In this document: positions 8,208 to 15,503 of the stretch, piece after piece
Position numbering within the stretch: the first letter of the stretch is position 1
How the letters are laid out: each line of letters starts with the position of its first letter
Assembly (NCBI GenBank): GCA_016928415.1
Contig: JAFGKU010000146.1
Coordinates: 1-43,196 of the forward strand
From: Spirochaetales bacterium
GTDB lineage: Bacteria; Spirochaetota; Spirochaetia; SZUA-6; JAFGRV01
Direction: 5' to 3'
Length of the DNA stretch: 43,196 nt
Made by a program: the position numbers and the translations under genes
The notes under the pieces: model-generated
Told to the model about the DNA's origin: nothing
Database searches by the model: none
Seen by the model: the letters and a program-made list of their open reading frames with translations, nothing else

Positions 8208-11200
8208 ATGAAAAACGGACCAAATATTGCAGAAATTAAGAAAATTTTCAATGCCCTGCCGGATTACCATGTTATCATTTATTCTCCCGATGCCGGGGTC
8301 ATCGAATGGGCAAATAAGTCGTTATGCGATCATCTTAAGCTGACACCCGGGAAAATAAGGAAAAAGAAATGCAGCAATATAGATCTTTCCCTCGGTATCG
8401 CATGCCTCGAGTGTCCTGTCCGGAAATCCCTTAAAACCGGCAGGGAAGAAAAACTGGAATGCAGCACGAAAGACGGAAGGTACCTGATGATCAAGGCGTT
8501 TCCCGTATACGACCCGGACAGGAATGCCAGTTTAATGGTGGAAATGATCAAGGATATCTCGCGCGAGAACGAGAACGAGGAACGCTACCGGCAGCTCGCT
8601 GAAACCTCCACTGATATGATTTTCATTATGGACCAGAACGGCATCGTGACATATGCCAACCCGGCCGCGGCGGCCGTTTTCAGGATCAATACACAGGAAA
8701 TGATCGGAATGAGCCAGAAGGAACTCTTTCCGCCGCAATTGGCGGACAGGCACATTAAAAGAATCAAAGAAGTATTCACCACCGGTACCGCCTATTCGGG
8801 GGATAACCTCATACGGTTTCCCGGGAGGGACATGTACCAGGATATCCGGCTGCTGCCTCTAAGGAATAAAAACAATCAAATCACCTCGGTTATGGGGATC
8901 GCAAGGGATATCACGGACAGAAAAAACACAGAGCAGGAGCTTAAGCGTGAACGTAATCTTTTCGTGGGCGGGCCCGTTATAGCCTACAAGTGGAAAGCCC
9001 TGCCGGACTGGCCGATCGAGTATATCTCACCCAATATATTGCGGTTCGGATACACGGCGAAAGATTTTTTAAGCGGAAAAATAAATTTCCTGGATATCAT
9101 ACACCCCAATGACAGGAAAAGGGTTGTCAAGGAAGTCAAAAACCAGGTAAACAAGGAACAGTTTTCCTTTGAACAGGAATACAGGATCATTTGTGCGGAC
9201 AAGAGTATTGTCTGGGTGAACGATTATAAAATCATCGTAAAAAATAATAATAATGAGGTTACACATTTTGACGGGTATATAACCGACATTACTCAGCAAA
9301 AGGAGGCGCTCGAACAACTGACCCAGGCAAACAACCGTGTGATCGATATCCTGAAAAGCATCAGCGACGCCTTCTTTGCCCTTGACGACAATCTGAATAT
9401 CTACTATTTCAACAGGGAGGCGGAACGGCTGCTACCCCAGCCCACCAAGGGAGTACTCGGCAGGAACTTTTTTGATATTTTCCCCGAGACCCGTAATACG
9501 GAGTTTGTTTCCAAATACAGGCAGGTGATACTGGAAAAGTCGCCGATACATTTTGAATTTAAATTCGTCACTAATAACGAAGAGAACTGGTATGATGTCC
9601 GGATGTACCCGCAAAAAAAGGGAATTACCATTTATTTCCAGATGACCACGGAAAAGAAAAAGGCGGAAGAAGCGCTCAAGTACCGTTACAGGCTGCAACA
9701 GACGCTGTTCCTCATAGCCGCCAGCTTCATCAAGGCCAAGGTTTTTGAGATTGACAATTACATAGAGGAAGCATTGCAGTCCCTGGGGGAATTCGTCCAG
9801 GCGGCCAGATGTTCCCTTTTCATCCTTTCAGAGGACAGTTCCACCATCACCAACACGCACGAATGGTGCGAAGAACCGTGCGATTCGGAGTACAACCTGC
9901 TGCAGAATGTCCCCTCCAATACATTCGCCTATTACTGGCGGCTTTTGAAGAAACGGGAATTTCTGATCATCAGGAAACTGGATGACATTCCCGCCATGGC
10001 ATCGCGTGAAAGGCGGTGGATTGCCAGGTACGGGTTCAGGCCTTTAATACTCATCCCGCTCGTGCTCCAGGGATTCTTATACGGCATGCTGGGTCTTTAC
10101 GGCCACAAAGGGGAAGAAAGGGAATGGCCTGACGACCTGGTCACCATGCTCAACTTTACAGGGTCCATCCTTATTAATGCGCTTGAAAGGAAAAAAGCGG
10201 AAGAAGCGCTGGCCGCGGAAAAAGAGCGCCTCCTCATTACGCTTGGCAGTATAGGGGATGGAGTGATCACAACGGACGTTTCAGGGAAGGTCATCCTCAT
10301 GAACCGCGTGGCCGAAGAATTGACGGGCTGGTCAATCGAGGAAGCCATAGGCAGACCCCTTTTCGAGGTTCTTTCGATACTTGAAATGGGAAGCCGCCTC
10401 CCTTACGAAAACCCGATGGAAGAATTGATGAAACGGGAGGGGATACCGGGAATAACCCGGCAAAACATACTCAATGCCAAAGACGGCCGGGAACTGATCA
10501 TTACGGATATTTTCTCATCCATACATGACAGGGACGGGAATACGATCGGGAAGGTGATTGTTTTTCGAGACATTACCGAGAAGATCAAGCTGGAGGAAAG
10601 CATGCAGAGTTCCCAGAAACTTGAATCCATCGGCGTACTGGCAGGAGGAATTGCGCATGACTTCAATAACCTACTGGGGGGTATTTACGGATATATCGAA
10701 TTGGCCCAACGGCAGTTAAAGACGAATCACTCGGCGTATGAACACCTGAAAAAAGCCATGGGGGTTTTCAGAAGGGCCAAGAACCTTACACAACAATTAC
10801 TAACATTTTCCAAGGGAGGTAAACCTGTCAAAAAAGTGCAGATCTTAAGGCCCTTGCTGGAGGAAAACGTACAGTTTGTATTGAGCGGTTCAAAAACTAC
10901 GGCGGCGTTTTCAATCGCGGATGATCTCTGGCCGTGCAATATCGATGAAAACCAGATCAGCCAGGTGATTGACAATATTGTGATAAACGCAAGGCAGGCC
11001 ATGCCCGATGGAGGGAAAGTGACCATCACGGCGGGCAATATTACCTCCGGCAGCCACCAGCCCTCCATCCTGGGAAACAGCAAGTACGTTCAGATCAAAA
11101 TAATGGATGAAGGACCTGGAATATCACGGGAGCACATTCTCCGTATTTTCGATCCCTTTTTTACCACCAAACAGCATGGAAGCGGGCTGGGCCTCGCCAC

Positions 11201-11744
11201 GGCCTATTCGATAGTAAAAAAACACGACGGGCTTATCGAGGTTGATTCGGAACCGGGAAAAGGCGCGGTATTTACCATATATCTTCCGGCCAGTCCGGAA
11301 GCCGTGATAAGCGAAACAGGAAATCATACGAAAATCCACAAGGGACACGGCAGGATCCTTGTCATGGACGATGAGGAATTTGTCAGGGACGTTATCAAAA
11401 AAATCCTGGGGAAACTGGGATACACGGTCGACTGCGCCACGGATGGCGAAGAGGCCATCAAAAAATACAACACCGGCATGTCGAATCAAAAACCATTTGA
11501 CCTGGTGATTCTCGATCTCACCATTCCGGGCGGGATGGGAGGACAGGAGGTTATGAAAAAACTCCTTGATATGGACCCTGCCGTAACGGCTGTTGCCTCG
11601 AGCGGGTACTCCGACGATCCTGTAATGGCGGACCCCAACCAGTTCGGCTTCAAGGGAAGGCTGGTAAAGCCTTACCTTCTTGAAGACATTGTCGAAGTTT
11701 TAAAATCGTCACTTCCGGTGAACGGCGAGACTCATGAGATATAA
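8208..11744 (+). CDS. Hybrid sensor histidine kinase (PAS x5, GAF, HisKA, HATPase, REC)
   Basis: 1178 residues, cytosolic (no transmembrane segment). In order: PAS 1 about 10-115, with a cysteine pair in GIACLECPVRKSL; PAS 2 about 122-240; PAS 3 about 250-365 (PAS_3 type, closing DITQQKEA); PAS 4 about 375-485; GAF about 505-655; PAS 5 about 665-790. The HisKA domain has phospho-acceptor H817 in GGIAHDFNNLL. The ATPase has N box DNIVINARQAM, G1 DEGPGI and G2 GSGLGLA. The C-terminal receiver domain has acidic D1054/D1055, phospho-acceptor D1103 (VILDLTIPG) and K1154. The receiver sits on the same chain with no output domain, so it is probably a phosphorelay or feedback module. No partner regulator lies next to it. 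The ribosome site is weak (CAGGA, 8194-8198). It converges with the SPFH gene. Confidence 0.93.
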   Translation: MKNGPNIAEIKKIFNALPDYHVIIYSPDAGVIEWANKSLCDHLKLTPGKIRKKKCSNIDLSLGIACLECPVRKSLKTGREEKLECSTKDGRYLMIKAFPVYDPDRNASLMVEMIKDISRENENEERYRQLAETSTDMIFIMDQNGIVTYANPAAAAVFRINTQEMIGMSQKELFPPQLADRHIKRIKEVFTTGTAYSGDNLIRFPGRDMYQDIRLLPLRNKNNQITSVMGIARDITDRKNTEQELKRERNLFVGGPVIAYKWKALPDWPIEYISPNILRFGYTAKDFLSGKINFLDIIHPNDRKRVVKEVKNQVNKEQFSFEQEYRIICADKSIVWVNDYKIIVKNNNNEVTHFDGYITDITQQKEALEQLTQANNRVIDILKSISDAFFALDDNLNIYYFNREAERLLPQPTKGVLGRNFFDIFPETRNTEFVSKYRQVILEKSPIHFEFKFVTNNEENWYDVRMYPQKKGITIYFQMTTEKKKAEEALKYRYRLQQTLFLIAASFIKAKVFEIDNYIEEALQSLGEFVQAARCSLFILSEDSSTITNTHEWCEEPCDSEYNLLQNVPSNTFAYYWRLLKKREFLIIRKLDDIPAMASRERRWIARYGFRPLILIPLVLQGFLYGMLGLYGHKGEEREWPDDLVTMLNFTGSILINALERKKAEEALAAEKERLLITLGSIGDGVITTDVSGKVILMNRVAEELTGWSIEEAIGRPLFEVLSILEMGSRLPYENPMEELMKREGIPGITRQNILNAKDGRELIITDIFSSIHDRDGNTIGKVIVFRDITEKIKLEESMQSSQKLESIGVLAGGIAHDFNNLLGGIYGYIELAQRQLKTNHSAYEHLKKAMGVFRRAKNLTQQLLTFSKGGKPVKKVQILRPLLEENVQFVLSGSKTTAAFSIADDLWPCNIDENQISQVIDNIVINARQAMPDGGKVTITAGNITSGSHQPSILGNSKYVQIKIMDEGPGISREHILRIFDPFFTTKQHGSGLGLATAYSIVKKHDGLIEVDSEPGKGAVFTIYLPASPEAVISETGNHTKIHKGHGRILVMDDEEFVRDVIKKILGKLGYTVDCATDGEEAIKKYNTGMSNQKPFDLVILDLTIPGGMGGQEVMKKLLDMDPAVTAVASSGYSDDPVMADPNQFGFKGRLVKPYLLEDIVEVLKSSLPVNGETHEI

Positions 11745-11751
11745 GTAATTA

Positions 11752-12855
11752 TCATTTCATACCGAGTATCGTTTTCAGCCCTTCAATCAAATTACTGCCG
11801 CCCAACAAGGAGATGTTCCCGATCTTTTCGCAGATTTTTTCAATATATTCCAGCTCTTTCAGCTTATACAGGGTGGGATTGTCCTCCATCAGTTTTACCG
11901 TATTCAAAAGGCTCCGGGTGGATGCCGTTTCTTCACGCCGCGTAATCAGGTTGGCCTGCGCTTTCTTTTCGGCTATTAATACCATATTCAGGATATCCTT
12001 TATTTCACCGGGAAGGATGATATCCTTCACACCCGCGTAAAGGAATTCAATGCCAAAGACACCGCTTTTTTCCTTTAAACGCTCAAGCACGAATTGTCCG
12101 ATCTCTTCCTTTTTTTTCAAAAGGTCATCCAGCTGCCAGGTTCCCACATATTCCCGAAGAATAAGCTGGAGAAGTATATAAACCTGTTCCTCTGCGGATT
12201 TGATTTCCAGTAATACTTTTTCCGGATCCGTGATTTTATAATGGCAGATAAAATTGAGCCGGAGAGCCACCTTGTCCTGGGTCATGATCTCCTGGCCCGC
12301 CATATCAATCTGTTGTTGCCTTAAGTCAACTTTTTTTACCGCCACCGAAACAAAGAGGTTCCAAAAAGCGTGTTTTCCGGGATCCAGAGTCCTTTTATAT
12401 ATACCATCAAAAAAAAGAAGGCCTTTTTCATAACTCTCAATAGTGAATGCGGAGATAATCGGTGCCAGGCCGGGATGTGTCATGAGGGCCGGATCAATTT
12501 CCCCCGTTATCTCCGGATTTTTCCTGTCAATCATGATAAAGGCATGTTCTTTTAATACGTTCCAGTAGGCGTACCTGCCGGCATATAAGAATTCACGAAA
12601 AAGCCCGTCTTCAAAATGAAGAGCCACTTCATGATCCTTGACCTCGATAATGTGCAGCTCTTTTTTCAATTCCTCATCCTGAAGGAACAGGTTGAGATTC
12701 CTGTTTTCCGGTTTAAACGGTTCATTCACATCACACAGGATGACCGAATATTTCGAAAAGGAAAAAAAACCGTGTTTTCCCGGACCCAGTCTTTTAATGT
12801 AATTACCGTCCTTGAAAAGAAGACCCCTTTCATCGTTTTTTATTCTGGCAATCAT
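11752..12855 (-). CDS. SPFH/Band-7 (slipin-like) protein with triplicated N-terminal motif
   Basis: 367 residues. ATG 12855 is chosen over the longer frame (12909) because GGGAGG lies just upstream. About 170-300 is an SPFH domain (VKKVDLRQQQIDMAGQE, then a Q.KVALRL.F...Y core), followed by a helical region with EKKAQANLITRREETAS, typical of slipin/stomatin proteins. The family's N-terminal membrane hairpin is missing. Instead, a motif of the form GLLF.DG.Y.R.L.PGKHAFWN occurs three times: 11-30 (GLLFKDGNYIKRLGPGKH), 77-99 (diverged) and 145-166 (GLLFFDGIYKRTLDPGKHAF). It may act as a soluble or peripherally bound scaffold. Function unknown. Confidence 0.82.
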   Translation of the reverse strand: MIARIKNDERGLLFKDGNYIKRLGPGKHGFFSFSKYSVILCDVNEPFKPENRNLNLFLQDEELKKELHIIEVKDHEVALHFEDGLFREFLYAGRYAYWNVLKEHAFIMIDRKNPEITGEIDPALMTHPGLAPIISAFTIESYEKGLLFFDGIYKRTLDPGKHAFWNLFVSVAVKKVDLRQQQIDMAGQEIMTQDKVALRLNFICHYKITDPEKVLLEIKSAEEQVYILLQLILREYVGTWQLDDLLKKKEEIGQFVLERLKEKSGVFGIEFLYAGVKDIILPGEIKDILNMVLIAEKKAQANLITRREETASTRSLLNTVKLMEDNPTLYKLKELEYIEKICEKIGNISLLGGSNLIEGLKTILGMK

Positions 12856-12959
12856 ACATACCTCCCAAATACAAACGGGCGGGAAAGGCTGGGTGAATTT
12901 CGGCATCACCCCCCTGAAAAGCGGAGGGCAACTTGAGGAAAGAACGATCCATCATCCTT

Positions 12960-13357
12960 TAGCAGGCTTTAAGAGGTTCTCCCGGGCCCTGTGAATCCAC
13001 GGCAGCAAGCTGCGGTGGACCCTCCTTCCCGGGATACATCCCTTAACCGCCTTACCAATGGACCATGAATTATTCCATCCGGTATCCATGGCCCTGCAAG
13101 GCCGTTCAGCGGGTGCGGGAGCAACTCCCGCGCGATGCCTCCATCACCTCACCTCCCCTACCCGTCCCTGAAGTCGAACGTTCTGCCACTGAACTAACCG
13201 GGAAAAACCCGGTAGGGGAATCGAACCCCTGTCCTTCGATAATTGAAGGCCGTTCCACTCCGCCGGCTTAGCATACGTTCAATACATCGTATCGCCGCAC
13301 TCCATGACCGGATAAAAATCAACGGGTTAAGCCGGAGAGCCTGCGGAACAGACTTCA
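12960..13357 (-). ncRNA. Candidate structured RNA with a permuted tRNA-like domain
   Basis: A GC-rich, non-coding stretch between the WD40 and SPFH genes, read on the minus strand. Visible pairings are: an 8-bp stem 13328-13335/13263-13270 (CCGGCTTA/TAAGCCGG); an inner hairpin 13273-13277/13288-13292; the tRNA-like module 13174-13239; a 6-bp hairpin 13115-13131 (GCGGGA/TCCCGC); and a 7-bp stem 13028-13034/12980-12986 (TCCCGGG/CCCGGGA). That last stem encloses a strong hairpin, 12996-13019 (TCCAC and GCAG arms with one C-C mismatch). A 10-bp direct repeat AAGGCCGTTC occurs on the plus strand at 13098-13107 and 13246-13255. Ends are guesses: the 5' end comes from a possible promoter at 13364-13392, and the 3' end from the last visible stem. 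It does not show tmRNA, RNase P or SRP RNA signatures. It could also be the leader of the SPFH gene. Confidence 0.5.
13174..13239 (-). ncRNA. Circularly permuted tRNA-like module, acceptor stem capped by a U5 loop
   Basis: Read on the minus strand, the 3' half of a tRNA comes first. It has an anticodon-stem strand TCGAA (13239-13235), variable loop GGAC, T-stem AGGGG, T-loop TTCGATT and CCCCT (13230-13214), then acceptor strand ACCGGG (13213-13208). After TTTTT (13207-13203) comes the 5' half: acceptor strand CCCGGT (13202-13197), T8-A9, D-stem GTTC, D-loop AGTGGCA, GAAC (13194-13180), G26, and anticodon-stem strand TTCGA (13178-13174) followed by CTTCA. Acceptor (6 bp), D (4 bp), anticodon (5 bp) and T (5 bp) stems all pair perfectly. 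The invariant positions U8, A14, G15, G18, G19, A21, C48, TTC and A58 are present. An anticodon cannot be assigned because the loop is the open end. No ordinary, non-permuted tRNA fits. It may be a permuted tRNA or a tRNA-mimic domain of a larger RNA. Confidence 0.6.
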
Positions 13358-13363
13358 TCCCAT

Positions 13364-13392
13364 ATAATAATGAATAGAAATTACGAATGCAA
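13364..13392 (-). promoter_or_regulatory. Possible promoter of the structured RNA
   Basis: Minus strand: TTGCAT (13387-13392), 17-bp spacer, TATTAT (13364-13369). The -35 is weak (3 of 6), the -10 good (5 of 6). It lies just past the WD40 stop. Confidence 0.35.
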
Positions 13393-13417
13393 ATGCGTAT
13401 GAAAAAAAACAAAAATA

Positions 13418-15361
13418 TTATTGGCCGATCATGGTACGGTAGACATCAAGATCGGTAATCATGGCTTCGTAATGGGAACTTGAAATGAGATACCTGCTGT
13501 CATGACTGAAGGCAATACTGTTCACGTTACCCGAGTGACCGAAAACAGTCTCGCACTCACAGGCTGCGTTTACATCCCACAGTTTTATGCTATTGTCAAT
13601 GGCACAGGCCAGAAAGGATCCGTCGTGATTCGAAACCAGCAGGGCCGGCTTAAGCGGAAAGGGGACGGTTTTCAATTCGGAATGGTCGTTGGTTGACCGT
13701 AATTCAATGGATTGCTGGGGCCTGGACAACATCCAGTAGAATTTGCCATTTTCAGATATATTAATAACAATACCGTAAAGGTTTTTAACAACCTTACCCG
13801 TTTCCAGGTCCCAGATGAGTGTATACTGATTATTAATAATGGAGTAAATTTTCCCGGACCCGCCAAAAAAGCCTATGCCGGTCACCCATCCATCTCTGCA
13901 TTCCAGTTTTACCTCAACTTTATATGCCGGCAGCGAATAAAAAACGATACGGTTATACGAACCGAAAACCATTTTCCCGCCGCATCCGGAAAAGGCGGCT
14001 ACACCGTTTGTATTGCCTTCCATGTCCACCGTTATGACTTCAGCCGATTTTTTCTCCTCAAGCGTCTGCATATCCACCACTTTATACCCGTACCGAGTGG
14101 CCATGCAAATGCTGTCACCCGAAGGGCTCAGGGATAAACAGGTCACATTGCCGTATTGATTGAGTGAATATGTCCTGAGCCGTTTCTTAAGGCTGAAATC
14201 CCAAAAAACCACCCTGTCTCCCAGTCCCACCGCGGCCGAATTCCCTGGCAAACTGATTTGCACGCAGGAAATGGTGTGATGTTTAATGGACATGGCGAGT
14301 GTTTTATTGTCGTTTAAATCCACTGCCGATATGACGCCTTCTTCCTCGCTTAAATACGCCTGCTTTTCCACGGGGTGAAACGTGAAATTTCTGCCGGTAT
14401 AAAAACCTACCTCGGCGAATTTCCAGGTTCTGAATAACCGTATTCCGTGTGAATCAATCACGGCCAGCCGCCTGTTGTCCGGATGAATGGCAAGGCTTCT
14501 TGGTGAATCCATCAGGAGGGCATAACTTTTATCGATATTTTTTTTCCTGAAATTATAGCGGTAAAGGGTTTTATGGGACAGGGTATAAAGCCTGTTGCTC
14601 AATTTATTCCAGATAAAATCCAGAAAAGAATATGATTTTGACTGGAGTTCGGACACGAGGGGCCAATCATCCGAAGCTTTGATTACCTTCAGGGAAGTGC
14701 CGTCATTGTAAGCAAGGTAGTTCCCGTCCGGACTGAAGGCAACATTGATTATCGTGGTGGAATTGACCGGAATCGACTTCAGGACATTCCCGTCCGGAAA
14801 GCCGATAATTTTGACAAAATCGCTTCCAATGCCAAAGGCTATCAACCTGTTATCCGGATGAAAAGAGATGGAAGACACATGGTAGATGACCGGAAATGTA
14901 TCATACGACTCTTCATCGTCCACATGCCCCACTACCAGACGGCCGACATGCTTGAAATCAACCGTTTCATAGATATCGATATTGATGTAATCAATAATTA
15001 CGGCAAGATATTGTCCGTCCGGACTTAAAGCGAATCCGCCAACATTGGGCAGGTGAAGCGTTTTCAGCTCATTCAAGGTCGTGGCATCCCACACCTTGAT
15101 GATTCCTTTGATGGAGAGCGAATAGAGAAGCGTGCCAGTGGAATTGACCACCAGTTTTACTATATCCTCCGAATGGCCTCCCATAAACGAATCAAGGTAT
15201 TCAACACCCCATTTTTTAAGCAGTTCCTTTACCATATCCTGGGTCTGGGGCCACAGCAAGGCATCCCGCAGAAGGCTGATAGCCTCCTCCCTTTCACCCT
15301 TCTTCCATTCATCCTTGGCAAACTGAACGATATTTTCAAGAAAAACCGCTTCTTCCAGCAT
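13418..15361 (-). CDS. WD40-repeat (beta-propeller) protein
   Basis: 647 residues from ATG 15361, which has GGGAG 5 nt upstream; a TTG at 15373 is also possible. Residues 1-55 are helical (ENIVQFAKDEWKKGEREEAISLLRDALL), resembling a TPR-like pair. The rest, 60-640, is a string of WD40/YVTN-like blades with recurring FSPDG or LSPSGD turns and closing W-D (IIKVWDA, LIWDLETG, IKLWDVNA). That is enough for one large or two seven-bladed propellers. No signal peptide or membrane segment is visible, so it is cytosolic. Such proteins are scaffolds for protein contacts; no partner is evident. It is monocistronic, with its own extended -10 promoter. Confidence 0.85.
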   Translation of the reverse strand: MLEEAVFLENIVQFAKDEWKKGEREEAISLLRDALLWPQTQDMVKELLKKWGVEYLDSFMGGHSEDIVKLVVNSTGTLLYSLSIKGIIKVWDATTLNELKTLHLPNVGGFALSPDGQYLAVIIDYINIDIYETVDFKHVGRLVVGHVDDEESYDTFPVIYHVSSISFHPDNRLIAFGIGSDFVKIIGFPDGNVLKSIPVNSTTIINVAFSPDGNYLAYNDGTSLKVIKASDDWPLVSELQSKSYSFLDFIWNKLSNRLYTLSHKTLYRYNFRKKNIDKSYALLMDSPRSLAIHPDNRRLAVIDSHGIRLFRTWKFAEVGFYTGRNFTFHPVEKQAYLSEEEGVISAVDLNDNKTLAMSIKHHTISCVQISLPGNSAAVGLGDRVVFWDFSLKKRLRTYSLNQYGNVTCLSLSPSGDSICMATRYGYKVVDMQTLEEKKSAEVITVDMEGNTNGVAAFSGCGGKMVFGSYNRIVFYSLPAYKVEVKLECRDGWVTGIGFFGGSGKIYSIINNQYTLIWDLETGKVVKNLYGIVINISENGKFYWMLSRPQQSIELRSTNDHSELKTVPFPLKPALLVSNHDGSFLACAIDNSIKLWDVNAACECETVFGHSGNVNSIAFSHDSRYLISSSHYEAMITDLDVYRTMIGQ

Positions 15362-15394
15362 GGAATCTCCCAATAATAAATTTCTTAAACCACG

Positions 15395-15403
15395 ATTATA
15401 ACA
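15395..15403 (-). promoter_or_regulatory. Extended -10 promoter of the WD40 gene
   Basis: Minus strand TGTTATAAT: a consensus TATAAT (15395-15400) with the extended TGn. No good -35 is visible. Predicted start near 15388, 27 nt before the ATG. Confidence 0.5.
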
Positions 15404-15457
15404 TACAGAAAGCGTTTATCATAGCATATCAATCCGGGTGAATGTAAAAAACTCGCC

Positions 15458-15485
15458 TTGACAATAAAAAACACGGCCATATACT
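15458..15485 (+). promoter_or_regulatory. Sigma-70 type promoter of the GGDEF-EAL gene
   Basis: -35 TTGACA (15458-15463), 16-bp spacer, -10 TATACT (15480-15485). Predicted start near 15492, giving a leader of only about 12 nt that still holds GGAG at 15495-15498. Confidence 0.65.
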
Positions 15486-15503
15486 TTACAAGGCGGAGTA
15501 ATA

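Noticed and set aside
13021-13080. A second tRNA-like D-arm (CCATTGGTAAGG) on the minus strand
   Set aside because: No matching T-arm, acceptor stem or anticodon stem could be found around it.
13065-13271. A 68-codon plus-strand ORF in the WD40-SPFH gap
   Set aside because: It has no ribosome site and runs antisense across the tRNA-like module; its peptide is the kind produced by reading through tRNA-like DNA.
12960-13357. Possible tmRNA (also permuted tmRNA)
   Set aside because: The T-arm with GGAC before it is tmRNA-like, but there is no tag ORF ending in ALAA-stop, and the D-arm forms a true stem, unlike tmRNA.
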